Source: CAWHMS01 sp963830495
Lineage (GTDB): Bacteria > Actinomycetota > Actinomycetes > Propionibacteriales > Nocardioidaceae
DNA length: 64,000 bases
NCBI GenBank assembly: GCA_963830495.1
Contig: CAWHMS010000002.1
Span: 744,001 to 808,000, forward strand
Reading direction: 5' to 3'
Part shown: positions 8,692 through 17,890 of the stretch, piece after piece
Layout: every line of letters starts with the position of its first letter
Numbering within the stretch: position 1 is the first letter of the stretch
Program-made: the position numbers and the translations under genes
The notes under the pieces: model-generated
Databases searched by the model: none
Told to the model about the DNA's origin: nothing
The model's input: the letters and a program-made list of their open reading frames with translations, nothing else

Positions 8692-9989
8692 CGGTGCGCC
8701 AGCCTCGGGGCCGCGGCCTGCCGCCCCATGTCACGCAGCACCTGGTCGAGGCTGCCGGGCCCACGCCATCGCACCACCGGGACGCCGGCTTCGGTGACGC
8801 GCTGCAGCTCGACCTCTCGCTCCAGCACGCGGATCCGCCACGCCAGCTCGATGGCCGGATCGGTGAAGAGGCCTTCGTGGTCGACGGGCAGCGTGTCGAC
8901 CACGACCACCGCGAGGCCGCGGCGGGTGAGGGTGACGGCCGGCACGAGTGCCGTCCCGGAGGCCAACGGAGACAGCACCACCACGAGCGCCCCTGCCGGG
9001 ACACCGAGACGTCGCAGACCCAAGTCGCGATCGGGCCAGCCGCGCTGCATCGTGGCCAGGTCGACGAGCACGCGCCGCAGGTGCGTCCGCCCCGTAGCGG
9101 TGGGGATGCGCGAGACACCTCGGCCGCCGAGCAGCCGGAGCCCGACCCGATCGCCGATGCGCAGATGGTGCTCGGCGATGGCGGCCGCCGCCCTGACGGT
9201 CAGGTCGAGGCTGCTGGCGGCGCCATCGATACCGCCGCTCGAGCCGAGGTCGGCCGTGGCGTCGACGATGAGCAGTACGTGGCTGTCGTGGTCGGCGTAC
9301 GTCGACGTGACGTGCAGCTGCTCGGAGCGCAACGAGACCGGCCAGTGCACGCGTCGCATCCGGTCACCGGGCTGGAAGGGCCGGATGCCTGCGAACTCGC
9401 TGCCGTCGCCGGCGCGTGCCGAGCGATGCAGCCCGACCAGTCCGGTCGGGTGGGGTGGTTGTGCCCTGGCATCGAAGGCGGCCGGAAGGGGGAGGCTGGT
9501 GAGATCCGGGAGCCGCTGGCTTGCCGGCCCCCACCGATAGGCGTTCCAACCGGTGTTGCCGACGACGACGATGGCACCGACCGGTCGCCTCCCCCACCTG
9601 GTGCTGCGGAACCTGGCGTCGACGTACACCTCGTCCTCATGGCCGGAGCACTCCCGCGAGGTCACGCCGCTCGGGGGCATCGGCGCGGTGTACGCCGACG
9701 GCGCGAGCACGGCGCAGACATGGCGTACGCCGGTCGCGGGTCGCAGGACGATCCGGACCACCGCGCCCTCGCCCTCGTGCAGCAGCTCGGTCGACAACCG
9801 CACGGCCGGCTCGGGGGAGGCACGGACCCGTCCGGATGCTCCCCAGGCCGCAACCACCACCAGCGGGGTGCCCAGGACCACCAGATCCGGACGGTGCGCC
9901 ACCACTGACACGAACAGCGCGGCCATGCCGAGCACGACCGCCCGGAGGTGCGCCGGAGTGACACTCCAGCTGGCGGCGAGTGTCGTCAT
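8688..9989 (-). CDS. DUF58 domain protein
   Basis: A 433-aa protein with two N-terminal membrane helices (VVLGMAALFVSVVA, LVVLGTPLVVVAAWG), a beta-rich middle part, and the DUF58 core around residues 205-245 (GSEFAGIRPFQPGDRMRRVHW). The C-terminal part is vWA-like: HVLLIVDATADLGSSGG is a degenerate MIDAS-type strand. DUF58 proteins are the usual partners of MoxR ATPases and are thought to act with them as a chaperone pair for a metal or membrane target. It overlaps the MoxR gene upstream and the membrane-protein gene downstream by 4 bases each. Confidence 0.88.
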   Translation of the reverse strand: MTTLAASWSVTPAHLRAVVLGMAALFVSVVAHRPDLVVLGTPLVVVAAWGASGRVRASPEPAVRLSTELLHEGEGAVVRIVLRPATGVRHVCAVLAPSAYTAPMPPSGVTSRECSGHEDEVYVDARFRSTRWGRRPVGAIVVVGNTGWNAYRWGPASQRLPDLTSLPLPAAFDARAQPPHPTGLVGLHRSARAGDGSEFAGIRPFQPGDRMRRVHWPVSLRSEQLHVTSTYADHDSHVLLIVDATADLGSSGGIDGAASSLDLTVRAAAAIAEHHLRIGDRVGLRLLGGRGVSRIPTATGRTHLRRVLVDLATMQRGWPDRDLGLRRLGVPAGALVVVLSPLASGTALVPAVTLTRRGLAVVVVDTLPVDHEGLFTDPAIELAWRIRVLEREVELQRVTEAGVPVVRWRGPGSLDQVLRDMGRQAAAPRLAHR

Positions 9990-10972
9990 GGCGAGCCACC
10001 GGCACGGGGCTCGTGCGCCGACGGTGTCGGGACCGAGCCGAGCACCGCGCGGACGATCCCGACCCCTGACACGTCACTCATCCACAGCTCCGGACGCACC
10101 GTGATCCGGTGCGCCAGGGCGGCCTCGGCGACGTGCTTGACGTCTTCTGGGGTCACGTAGTCACGGCCGTCGATGACCGCAGCCGACCGAGCGGTCAGCA
10201 TGAGCGCGAGAGCGCCGCGGGGAGACGCCCCCACCAGCACCTGGGGGTGTCCACGCGTCGCCGAGGCAACGTCGACGCAGTAGCGGCTGATGCTCTCGTC
10301 GACCTCGACGGTCTCGACTGCGCGCTGCATTGCCACGACGGTCTCGGCGTCCACCACCTGGCGCAGCTGGACTGCTTCCTCCCGGCGGTCGAGCCGGCGA
10401 CGGAGGACGTCGTACTCCTCGTCAGCGGTGGGGTAGCCGAAGCTCACCCGCATCAGGAACCGGTCCAGCTGCGCCTCGGGCAGCGGGTAGGTGCCCTCGT
10501 ACTCCACCGGGTTGGCCGTGGCCAGCACGTGGAACGGGGCCTGCAACGGGAAGGTCTTGCCCTCGACCGTGATCTGGCGCTCCTGCATTGCCTCCAGCAG
10601 GGCTGACTGCGTCTTCGGCGGTGTCCGGTTGATCTCGTCTGCGAGCAGCAGTCCGGTGAACAGCGGGCCGGGCCGGAAGGTGAACTCGCCGGCGCGCTGG
10701 TCGTATACGAAGAAGCCGGTGAGGTCGGCGGGCAGCAGGTCAGGGGTGAACTGCGCTCGGGTGAAGTCCAGCCCCAGCGTCTGGGCGAAGCTCCGGGCCG
10801 CCAGCGTCTTGCCCAGCCCGGGGAAGTCCTCGAGCAGCACGTGGCCGCCGGCGAGGATGCTACTGAGCACCAGGGCCAGGGCCGGACGCTTGCCGACGAC
10901 CGCGGTCTCGACCTCGTCCAGGATCGCTGCCGCGTGGCTGCTCACCGTGTCGATCGTCGGGGGCGACGTCAT
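9986..10972 (-). CDS. MoxR-family AAA+ ATPase
   Basis: Cytoplasmic 328-aa ATPase. The Walker A motif (DFPGLGKT, residues 49-56) and Walker B motif (LLLADEIN, about 108-115) are intact, followed by the MoxR blocks PPKTQSALLEAMQE and LATANPVEYEGTYPLPEAQLDRF (sensor 1) and a C-terminal lid domain. MoxR ATPases act as chaperones or activators of complexes together with DUF58/vWA partners, both present here. Gene order in the operon is DUF4129, membrane protein, MoxR, DUF58, membrane protein, with 4-base overlaps throughout. Confidence 0.93.
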   Translation of the reverse strand: MTSPPTIDTVSSHAAAILDEVETAVVGKRPALALVLSSILAGGHVLLEDFPGLGKTLAARSFAQTLGLDFTRAQFTPDLLPADLTGFFVYDQRAGEFTFRPGPLFTGLLLADEINRTPPKTQSALLEAMQERQITVEGKTFPLQAPFHVLATANPVEYEGTYPLPEAQLDRFLMRVSFGYPTADEEYDVLRRRLDRREEAVQLRQVVDAETVVAMQRAVETVEVDESISRYCVDVASATRGHPQVLVGASPRGALALMLTARSAAVIDGRDYVTPEDVKHVAEAALAHRITVRPELWMSDVSGVGIVRAVLGSVPTPSAHEPRAGGSP

Positions 10973-11493
10973 AGCTCCTCGATTCTGGTGATCAGTCCGG
11001 TCAGGTGGCTGGTCTCGTTGGCCCGCCGCCCGCGCGGGGGGGCGGCCAGGTAGTCGAACAGGTCGTCGCCGAGCAGCACCCGGGCCTGCTCCGGCTGCGA
11101 TCGCCGGTCGACTCCCCGGGGCGCCAGTCGGTCGTCGGTCAGCCGTCGCAGGGTGCGGTGCAGCTCGTCTCCCACGAGTGCTCGGTCGCTGGCCTCGCTG
11201 AGGAGTCGTGAGAGCCGGGAGAAGCGGGGGTCGTTGCCCGCGAGAGCAGCGGCGGGAACGTGGACGGGCGACCAGTCAGCTGGCTCGGTTGCGCCGGTCA
11301 GCTCGCTGGCCGCCGCCAGGATCGCCGTACCGGCCAGCACGGCAGCACCGAGGAGCACCGGTCGTACGTCGCCGTCGCCCAGGACCGCGAGTCCCCAGAG
11401 ACCCAGCCAGACGAGGAGGGCGCCGATGGCCCGCACGGTCCACCGGTGGGCAGCGCCGGGACGGTCGTCTAGCTCCGGCGCAGAGCCGGTCAC
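10969..11493 (-). CDS. Membrane protein of MoxR operon
   Basis: A 174-aa protein with two membrane helices near the N-terminus (AIGALLVWLGLWGLAVL and VRPVLLGAAVLAGTAILAAAS) and a cytoplasmic helical tail rich in Arg, Asp and Leu, ending HLTGLITRIEEL. No named domain recognised. Start and stop both overlap neighbouring operon genes by 4 bases. It sits between the DUF4129 gene and moxR, as similar proteins do in related actinobacteria, and is presumably part of the same membrane-linked complex. Confidence 0.75.
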   Translation of the reverse strand: MTGSAPELDDRPGAAHRWTVRAIGALLVWLGLWGLAVLGDGDVRPVLLGAAVLAGTAILAAASELTGATEPADWSPVHVPAAALAGNDPRFSRLSRLLSEASDRALVGDELHRTLRRLTDDRLAPRGVDRRSQPEQARVLLGDDLFDYLAAPPRGRRANETSHLTGLITRIEEL

Positions 11494-12249
11494 GTGTCCT
11501 CCGGCGCTGCTCGGGTGGCGGCCAGGGTGGTGGCCGCCGCGGACATCGGGCGAGCCCGTCGGAGCTCCTCCGAGAGCGCGGTCAGCAGCGCGATCGCAGT
11601 GTCCCGATGTGCCTCCAGGAGTGGATGTGCCGAGAACCTTGCTTCGCGGTAGAGCGCCGCCAGGTCGGTCGCGGCTCGGCTGTCGACCGTGACTGCCTGC
11701 ACGATCCGCCGGGTGAACTCCGTGGACGTCTCGGCGGGGTCGCGCGGAAGTCCGACCCTCGCGACGGCGTCCTCGAGCGCGACCCAGCAGGCCACGATCG
11801 CGTTGCGTGGCTCTCCGGACCGCAGCGCCTCGATCTGTCGGTCAGCCGCCAGGGAGAGCTCCCGCTGCGCCTCGTCGAGGAAGGCGGCGTGTACGACGTG
11901 CTCCGGTTGGGTCGCCGGCGGCGGCCGGCGTCTGCTCCGGCGCCGTCGCCGCCAGCCGCCCAGCGCGACCCAGCCGAACCACGCGAGCACGGCCGCGAGG
12001 AACAGCGTGGCCACGACCGTCGAGAAGACCTCGACCCAGCCGGGGAAGCGCGAGGCCTCGGGCTGCTCGGCTCGGGAGTCCCCATCGGTGTCGGGGCCGC
12101 CCTGCTGTCCGACGGTCGAACTGGTCGCTCGCGCTGGACCCCGAATCGCCGAGCTGGAGAAGCTGCACCGGACTCGCACCGGCCGTGACGCCCAGGGCGA
12201 GCAGCAGCGTGAGGGCCACCATGACCAGCAGTCCCCGCCTCCCGTCCAC
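11490..12249 (-). pseudogene. DUF4129 membrane protein, frameshifted near its N-terminus
   Basis: First gene of the MoxR operon. The GTG at 12249 begins a good signal/anchor (MDGRRGLLVMVALTLLLALG) and reads to SASDQFDR. From there the sensible protein is one frame over: GQQGGPDTDGDSRAEQ, a membrane helix (VEVFSTVVATLFLAAVLAWFGWVAL), an arginine-rich stretch and the DUF4129 C-terminal domain (ACWVALEDAVARVGL, ETSTEFTRRIV, LYREARFSAHPL). The shift lies at about 12110-12118; dropping one base from the CCGACGG run there joins the frames. The rest is intact, so this may be a sequence error rather than a dead gene. Confidence 0.75.
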
Positions 12250-12258
12250 GTCGCGATC

Positions 12259-13500
12259 CTAAGCCGGGTCGGTGCCGCCGACATGGGTCAGCACGGCCTT
12301 GGCGGCCCGGCGACCGGACACCAGCGCTCCCTGGATCGATGCGGTGTCGCGATGGTCGCCACAGACGAAGACGCCGTCGCCGAGATCGACCGGGCGTCGC
12401 AACGACAGGGGCGGCAGCATGGCGGGCAGGGCTTCGGGAATCACCGCCGTCGAGACCAGCTCCCACGTGCTCGCGTCGACGCCGTAGATCTGGGTGAGCT
12501 GATGCTCGACGATCTTTCTGGTCTCCCGGTCGTCACGGGCTCCCAGCACGGTGCTGGCGATGAGCGCGCCGGAGGCGGCGTACGTCGGCGCCACGTCGGA
12601 GACGACCGCGGTGTTGACGATCGGGCCTCGTCGGTCACCGTCGAGGTGCAGCATCGCCAGCGTGCTCGGCGACGTGTCGGCGCGATGGTAGAGCGTCGTC
12701 AGGCCGCGCATGAGCGGCGGCTCCGTCCCGGTAAGCCGGGCCGCCGTCGTCGGGTCGCTGGCGACGACGACCGCTCTGGCCCGCAGCGTGCCGCCGGCCG
12801 TGTCCACCCGACCCGGTCCGATCGACCCGACCGGGGACGACAGCCGCACCACGCCGGACGCGAGGCGGTCAGCCAGCTGCTCTGGCAGCGCCCGCATCCC
12901 GCCCGCGGGCAGAGCGGGCGTACCGCGGGCAAACGAGCGCAGCAGCATGTCGACGAAGCGTCGCGAGCTCTGCTGCTCATCCTCGGCGAGCACGCCGGCG
13001 AGGAAGGGCTCCAGCACCCTGGTGCGCAGCGCCCCGTCGACGCCGGCCTGGGCGAGCGCCTCGCCGTAGGTGGTGTCAGGACGCAGCTGGACCTTCGCGG
13101 CTGACGTCAGGGACGTGCTGGCGACGTACGCTCCGAAGCGGGCCTTCTCGCGCAGCGAGCCGGTGCTGGCCGACCAGGCATCGGCCGCCCGACGAGGCGC
13201 TCGCCGAGGGTCCGCGAGCACGGACCGGCCGCGACCATGCGCGACGATGACGCCGGCACCGACCGGGTATAGGTCCAGCCCCACCAGGTCGACCAGCCCG
13301 GCCAGGGCTGGATAGGCCGGGTTGAGCAGCTGGAACCCGCGGTCGAGCAGGAAGCCATCCACGACGTCGGTGCGCACCCGCCCGCCGACACGTTCGGCTC
13401 GTTCGAGGACCACGACGTCGACACCGCGGCGCTGCAGCGTGACCGCGGCCGTGAGGCCGGCCAGCCCCGCGCCGATGACGATCACGTCGTGGTCGGTCAT
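12259..13500 (-). CDS. FAD-dependent oxidoreductase (amine oxidase/phytoene desaturase-like)
   Basis: A 413-aa flavoprotein. The N-terminal dinucleotide-binding motif VIVIGAGLAGLTAAVTLQRRG is followed by VVVLERAERVGGRVRTD, the paired signature of the amine oxidase/protoporphyrinogen oxidase superfamily. Near the C-terminus DGVFVCGDHRDTASIQGALVSGRRAA is the FAD-closing motif. The reaction is unknown; members oxidise C-C or C-N bonds on hydrophobic or amine substrates. It is encoded just upstream (9 bases) of the MoxR operon on the same strand, so it could be co-transcribed with it. Confidence 0.85.
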   Translation of the reverse strand: MTDHDVIVIGAGLAGLTAAVTLQRRGVDVVVLERAERVGGRVRTDVVDGFLLDRGFQLLNPAYPALAGLVDLVGLDLYPVGAGVIVAHGRGRSVLADPRRAPRRAADAWSASTGSLREKARFGAYVASTSLTSAAKVQLRPDTTYGEALAQAGVDGALRTRVLEPFLAGVLAEDEQQSSRRFVDMLLRSFARGTPALPAGGMRALPEQLADRLASGVVRLSSPVGSIGPGRVDTAGGTLRARAVVVASDPTTAARLTGTEPPLMRGLTTLYHRADTSPSTLAMLHLDGDRRGPIVNTAVVSDVAPTYAASGALIASTVLGARDDRETRKIVEHQLTQIYGVDASTWELVSTAVIPEALPAMLPPLSLRRPVDLGDGVFVCGDHRDTASIQGALVSGRRAAKAVLTHVGGTDPA

Positions 13501-13643
13501 GGGGTCAACCTACTGAGCCGAGCGACGGCTCGCCGGGGCCGGCGGGCATCCTCCGGACGGATGATCTTCACGGAATGTCAGCGCGCCACTGCTCAGAGTG
13601 AGGACAGACTTGGCCGACCTGCCCCCCTCGCAGAAGGCCTGCC

Positions 13644-15074
13644 ATGCCTGTCCCGTCGCCGTCACAGCGGCATCTGCTGAGCCGGTTCAGCTATGGCGTC
13701 ACCCCTCGCCTGGTGGCGGATGCCGAGCGCGCCGGCGGAGCGCAGCGGTGGTTCCGACGGCAGTTGGACCATCGCCAGATCGGCGATGCCACCGCGGATC
13801 GGCTGCGCGACTGGTTCCCGATGATCTGGGACGCCGCGCCGGTGCTGTGGCAACGCAACGTCGACCGGGTGTACGCCGGCTGGCAGGTCTCGGCCGACCT
13901 GGCCAGATGGACGATGCTGCGGCGGATGCTCAGCCACCGTCAGGTGCACGAGAGCATGGTCGACTTCTGGTCGAACCTGCTGCACGTCTCGTCGCCCAGC
14001 GACGCCTCCTGGCTCTATCGGACCCGCTACGACGCCGTCATCCGCCGGCACGCCCTGGGGCGCTTCGACAGCATGCTGGTCGCGACCATCACCCACCCCG
14101 CGATGAGCGTCTACCTCGACAACGCCGTCTCGACCGCGCGCAACCCGAACGAGAACCTCGGCCGCGAGCTGCTCGAGCTGCACACCGTCGGGAGCGGTGG
14201 CGGGTACACCGAGGCGGACGTGCGCAACTCCGCCCTCATCCTCACCGGCTACTACGTGGACATGTGGGACAGCTGGCGTGCCTTCTACCGGCCCGAGATC
14301 CATCACGTCGGCACGGTCAAGGTACTGGGCTTCTCCGATCGCAACCGCGACCCGGACGGTCGGCGGCTGGTGGCGCGGTACCTCCGGTACCTGGCGCATC
14401 ACCCGGCGACCGCGCGTCGGATCGCGCGTCGGCTGGCGGTTCGCTTCGTCAGGGACGACCCCTCGGCAGAGCTGGTGCAGGAGGTGGCGAGGGTCTTCCG
14501 CTCGTCCGGCACCGACATCAAGCAGACGCTGCGAGCGCTCGTCGACCACCCGGACTTCGCCAGGTCGCGCGGCGCGAAGGTGCGGACGCCGGTCGAGGAC
14601 GTGATCGCCACGCACCGGGTGCTCGGCGTCAAGCCCGGCCGGCCGACCTCCGACAACAGCTACGCCAAGGCGTTGCTGTGGCAGGCCAACTCGGTCGGTC
14701 AGGCGCCGTTCGACTGGCCGCGGCCGGACGGCTTCCCCGACGTCGCTGCCGCGTGGACGGGAGTCAGCCGGGTGCTGAACTCCTTTGAGGCACACCTCAG
14801 CGCGGCCGGCGGCTGGTGGCCGACCGGGCAGGTCCGCTACCGCGAGCCGTTGTCCTTCCTGCCGCGGCTGCCCGCAACCCTCGGCCAAGTGGTCGAGCAT
14901 GTGAGCAAAGAGCTGCTCTCTCGACCGGCGACGCGCGAGCTCCGAGCCGCGGTCAGCGCGAAGCTGGACCTCCGGCTCGACCACGAGCTGCGCTCGCCCG
15001 ACGAGTTCGGCGGCTGGCGGATGGTGCCGCTCCTCGCCACCGTGCTCGACACCCCAGCCCACATGAGCCGCTGA
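13644..15074 (+). CDS. DUF1800 family protein
   Basis: A 476-aa protein of the DUF1800 family. Diagnostic blocks are HLLSRFSYGVTPRL at the start, then FWSNLLHV, HPAMSVYLDN and the signature NPNENLGRELLELHTVG, and later LNSFEAHLSAAGGW. No signal peptide is evident; the partner DUF1501 protein carries a Tat signal, so this protein could be carried out with it. The gene ends 10 bases before the DUF1501 gene. DUF1800/DUF1501 pairs are common across bacteria and have no established function. The ATG at 13644 is preceded by a weak GAAGGC-like site. Confidence 0.9.
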   Translation: MPVPSPSQRHLLSRFSYGVTPRLVADAERAGGAQRWFRRQLDHRQIGDATADRLRDWFPMIWDAAPVLWQRNVDRVYAGWQVSADLARWTMLRRMLSHRQVHESMVDFWSNLLHVSSPSDASWLYRTRYDAVIRRHALGRFDSMLVATITHPAMSVYLDNAVSTARNPNENLGRELLELHTVGSGGGYTEADVRNSALILTGYYVDMWDSWRAFYRPEIHHVGTVKVLGFSDRNRDPDGRRLVARYLRYLAHHPATARRIARRLAVRFVRDDPSAELVQEVARVFRSSGTDIKQTLRALVDHPDFARSRGAKVRTPVEDVIATHRVLGVKPGRPTSDNSYAKALLWQANSVGQAPFDWPRPDGFPDVAAAWTGVSRVLNSFEAHLSAAGGWWPTGQVRYREPLSFLPRLPATLGQVVEHVSKELLSRPATRELRAAVSAKLDLRLDHELRSPDEFGGWRMVPLLATVLDTPAHMSR

Positions 15075-15084
15075 CGAGGAAGCC

Positions 15085-16383
15085 ATGAGCGAACCCGACC
15101 CGACGCCCACCGACTCCGCCAGCGACGTGCCTGGCTGCGGATGCGCGGACCTCGCGCTCTCCCGCCGGCGGTTCCTCGCGGGGGTCGGCGCGGCCGCCGG
15201 AGTGGGCCTCGTCTCGAGCATGGTGGGTGACGTCTTCACCCAGGTCGCCTTCGGCGCGACGCCGGCGAACCCGAACGTGCTGGTGGTGCTCAGTCTGCGC
15301 GGTGGGTGCGACGGACTCTCGATGGTGGTGCCGCACGGCGATCCCGCCTACGCCGCCGCGCGGCCGTCGATCGCCGTACCCCGCGACGCACTGCTGGCGG
15401 GCGACGGGATGTTCGGCCTGCACCCCAAGCTGTCGCCGTTGCTGCCGATGTGGCAGTCGGGAGCATTCGGCGCGGTGCACGCGGTCGGGCTGCCGCAACC
15501 CAACCGCAGCCACTTCCAAGCCATGGAGGCGATCGAGGACGCCGACCCTGGCTCGGCCGAACGACGCGGCTGGATCAACCGGCTGGCAGGCGTGATGCCG
15601 AGCTCGTCTCCTGCGCAGGCGGTGCAGCTCGGCGGCGCGATGTTGCCGACGGCGCTGTACGGCGTCGCGCCCGTGCTCGGACTGGACCAGCTCTCCGACG
15701 TACGTCTGCCCGGGTCGTGGGACGACGTCTGGGCCGGGCGGGTGCGGCGTTCGCAGCACCGGGTCTGGGACGGCGCGAGCGGCGTACTCGGCCGTGCGGT
15801 GAGATCGGCCCTCACGACGACCGAGGACCTCGCCGTGCTGGGGACGGTGGAGAGCGCACCCCAGAACGGCGCGGTCTATCCGAACATTGATCTGGGTCGG
15901 GCGCTGGAGCAGACCGCCACCCTGATCCGAGCCGACGTCGGCACGCGGGTGGTCACCGTCGACTTCGGCGGCTGGGACATGCACACCGGCGTCGGGACCC
16001 TGGGTTGGGGAGACATGCAGTCGGTGCTCGGCCAGCTGGCGGCTTCGGTGGCGGCCTTCTTCACCGATCTGGGCACGCTGATGTCCCAAGTCACCGTGAT
16101 CACGATCAGCGAGTTCGGCCGCCGGGTGGCCGAGAACGGCAGTGGCGGGCTCGACCACGGCTTCGGAAACTGCATGCTGCTGCTCGGCGGCGGAGTGCAA
16201 GGTGGCACAGTGCACGCGACTTGGCCGGGCCTGGGCGATGGCAGCCTGATCCAGGGCGATCTCCAGGTGACGTTGGACTACCGCAGCGTGCTGAGCGCCG
16301 TCCTGCGGTCGCGGTTCCCCGAGGTGGATGTGTCCGCCGTCTTCCCCGGCTTCCTCCCCGAGCCCGTCGCCGTTATGGCCTAA
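15085..16383 (+). CDS. DUF1501 family protein with Tat signal
   Basis: A 432-aa sulfatase-like-fold protein. A twin-arginine signal is clear (LALSRRRFLAGVGAAAGVGL), so it should be exported folded. Mature blocks are VLVVLSLRGGCDGLSMVVPHGD, PNRSHFQAMEAIEDAD, VVTVDFGGWDMHTG, VTVITISEFGRRVAENGSGGLDHG and LDYRSVLSAVL, typical of DUF1501. The Asp/His residues in these blocks correspond to the metal-binding region of the alkaline-phosphatase-like superfamily, but activity is undefined. It is the second gene of a two-gene operon with the DUF1800 gene. Confidence 0.9.
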   Translation: MSEPDPTPTDSASDVPGCGCADLALSRRRFLAGVGAAAGVGLVSSMVGDVFTQVAFGATPANPNVLVVLSLRGGCDGLSMVVPHGDPAYAAARPSIAVPRDALLAGDGMFGLHPKLSPLLPMWQSGAFGAVHAVGLPQPNRSHFQAMEAIEDADPGSAERRGWINRLAGVMPSSSPAQAVQLGGAMLPTALYGVAPVLGLDQLSDVRLPGSWDDVWAGRVRRSQHRVWDGASGVLGRAVRSALTTTEDLAVLGTVESAPQNGAVYPNIDLGRALEQTATLIRADVGTRVVTVDFGGWDMHTGVGTLGWGDMQSVLGQLAASVAAFFTDLGTLMSQVTVITISEFGRRVAENGSGGLDHGFGNCMLLLGGGVQGGTVHATWPGLGDGSLIQGDLQVTLDYRSVLSAVLRSRFPEVDVSAVFPGFLPEPVAVMA

Positions 16384-16396
16384 CGGGGGTGGGGCT

Positions 16397-16429
16397 GCGC
16401 GCCGGCCGGGCTCGGACCGACCGGCGCGC
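16397..16429. terminator. Bidirectional hairpin between convergent genes
   Basis: Perfect 9-bp stem GCGCGCCGG / CCGGCGCGC with a 15-base loop, placed 14 bases after the DUF1501 stop and 12 bases before the stop of the convergent gene. It can serve both strands. Confidence 0.6.
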
Positions 16430-16440
16430 CGGTCTGGGGA

Positions 16441-17046
16441 TCAGCGCAGCGCGCTGCGCAAGGCGGACGTTGCCCGGTCGATCGACGCGAACGGCCGCGG
16501 AGTGGCGTAGCCGAACGTGTCACCGCGAGCAAAGGCGTCGACCCCGAACGTCGCGTTGAGCGCTCCGGCAGCCGTGCCGGTGAGCTTGAGCTTCACCAGG
16601 CCGTAGCGCACCCTGTCGGTCAGCCGCATCTTGAACAGGTCGACCCGTCCGACGTCGCCGACGACGGATCCGGAGACCTCACCGCTGACGCGCAACCGGC
16701 CGAGATCGATCCAGAAGTTTTCCAGCGAGATGTCGCTGCCATCCGCGGAGAGGTTGACGCCGCCCGCGTGCTTGATGCGCAGGTTGGCGATCGAGTAGCC
16801 CGTGATGGGATACCGAGTCGCGAGGGTGTCGAGGTAGGGAAATGCGATGCCTGGTGCGATGGGTTCCGGAGTGATACCGGCGCCGGCGATGAGCTCGTAG
16901 ACCTCCGGTGCCACGACCACCTGGGTGAAGCCGAGTCCGCGGCGATCGCTGTGGCTGGCCGACGCAGGGGCTGTGAGCGCGAGGCCCCCGACGAGTGCCA
17001 GCGCCGACACACCGGCGGCGAAGATCCGGGCCAAGCTTCGTTGCAT
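16441..17046 (-). CDS. Secreted protein, beta-rich (hypothetical)
   Basis: A 201-aa exported protein. The signal peptide MQRSLARIFAAGVSALALVGGLALTAPASA ends in an AxA site. The mature part is rich in short beta-strand-like stretches with alternating hydrophobic residues (GVNLSADGSDISLENFWIDLGRLRV, VRYGLVKLKLTGTAAGALNATFGV). No cysteine pairs or catalytic motif stand out and no family is recognised. It is convergent with the DUF1800/DUF1501 operon. Its job may be extracellular binding or structural. Confidence 0.7.
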   Translation of the reverse strand: MQRSLARIFAAGVSALALVGGLALTAPASASHSDRRGLGFTQVVVAPEVYELIAGAGITPEPIAPGIAFPYLDTLATRYPITGYSIANLRIKHAGGVNLSADGSDISLENFWIDLGRLRVSGEVSGSVVGDVGRVDLFKMRLTDRVRYGLVKLKLTGTAAGALNATFGVDAFARGDTFGYATPRPFASIDRATSALRSALR

Positions 17047-17147
17047 GACTGCTCCTCTCCCGGGGCCGTGCGGGGTAGACCCCTCGGCTCGGCTTCCCGG
17101 GAGAGCGCTGCCATGGATGCACCCGCGGCCAGATCCTTTCCGGCGCC

Positions 17148-17663
17148 TCAGCGGGGCTCGCTGTCGGGCGCCCGGACCTCGTGGCTGGTGAGCTCGTTGA
17201 TCACGTCCTTCGCGTGGGTCACCGGTACCCGGCTGCCCTCGAGCTCGATTTGGTGGCCGGATGCCGAATCGATCAGCTCCAGGACGCGGACGTTGACGCG
17301 GGCGTGCACCTTGACCTCGAGGTCGGTGCGGCGTACGGCGAACACCAACGCCTCCGGCACCTTGCGCCGACTGACTCCCGCGAATCCGAACACGTATGAC
17401 GGTGTCACGCCCACGAGCATCATCGAGGGCAATCCGGACGCGGCGTCGTGCATCTTGTAGGCGCCGATCGATCCGCCGACCGTGGCGATGCTGTCGGCCA
17501 GCCCGCCGAAGCCGCTGGCTGCCGAGTCAGCGACCAGCCCTCCCGCGAACAAGCTGCCGGTGTGGCCGCGCGGCATGAACTGGCCCGCAGCCACCACGCG
17601 CTCGTCGATGCTGAGCTTCTCCAGCGCGCCCTGGACCGCCTCCACCATTCGTTCTTCGGACAT
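17148..17663 (-). CDS. Hypothetical cytoplasmic protein
   Basis: A 171-aa protein. The ATG at 17663 (MSEERMVEAVQGALEKLSID) was preferred to one 24 bases upstream because GAGGAG lies just before it. The sequence has a glycine/alanine-rich middle (GGLVADSAASGFGGLADSIATVGGS) and a C-terminal alpha/beta part (PEALVFAVRRTDLEVKVHARV). It resembles short PH-like or GYF-type hypothetical proteins of actinobacteria, but no family can be named with confidence. Confidence 0.65.
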   Translation of the reverse strand: MSEERMVEAVQGALEKLSIDERVVAAGQFMPRGHTGSLFAGGLVADSAASGFGGLADSIATVGGSIGAYKMHDAASGLPSMMLVGVTPSYVFGFAGVSRRKVPEALVFAVRRTDLEVKVHARVNVRVLELIDSASGHQIELEGSRVPVTHAKDVINELTSHEVRAPDSEPR

Positions 17664-17757
17664 GTTCGGTCTCCTCACCGCCGGCACCTACGGCATCCCG
17701 TTCATGGTGCACCGCGTTCACGAGGTTCGCACTGGACCTCGGCCGTGGGTTCGGGAT

Positions 17758-17834
17758 TGGTGCCCCAGACAGGAATCGAACCTGTGGCCTACCGCTTAGG
17801 AGGCGGTCGCTCTATCCGACTGAGCTACTGGGGC
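17758..17834 (-). tRNA. tRNA-Arg (anticodon CCU)
   Basis: On the minus strand the 7-bp acceptor stem GCCCCAG / CTGGGGC closes a normal cloverleaf. The D arm is GCTC...GAGC, the anticodon stem is ACCGC/GCGGT with the loop CTCCTAA, giving anticodon CCT, and the T arm contains GGTTCGATTCC. The CCA end is encoded (TGG at 17758-17760 on the plus strand). It reads AGG arginine codons, which are rare in high-GC genomes. Confidence 0.95.
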
Positions 17835-17890
17835 GCGCGACGGTCAGGTTACCGGTAGCCAGTGGGAGCCTCGTGGAGTCACAGCGCTAG

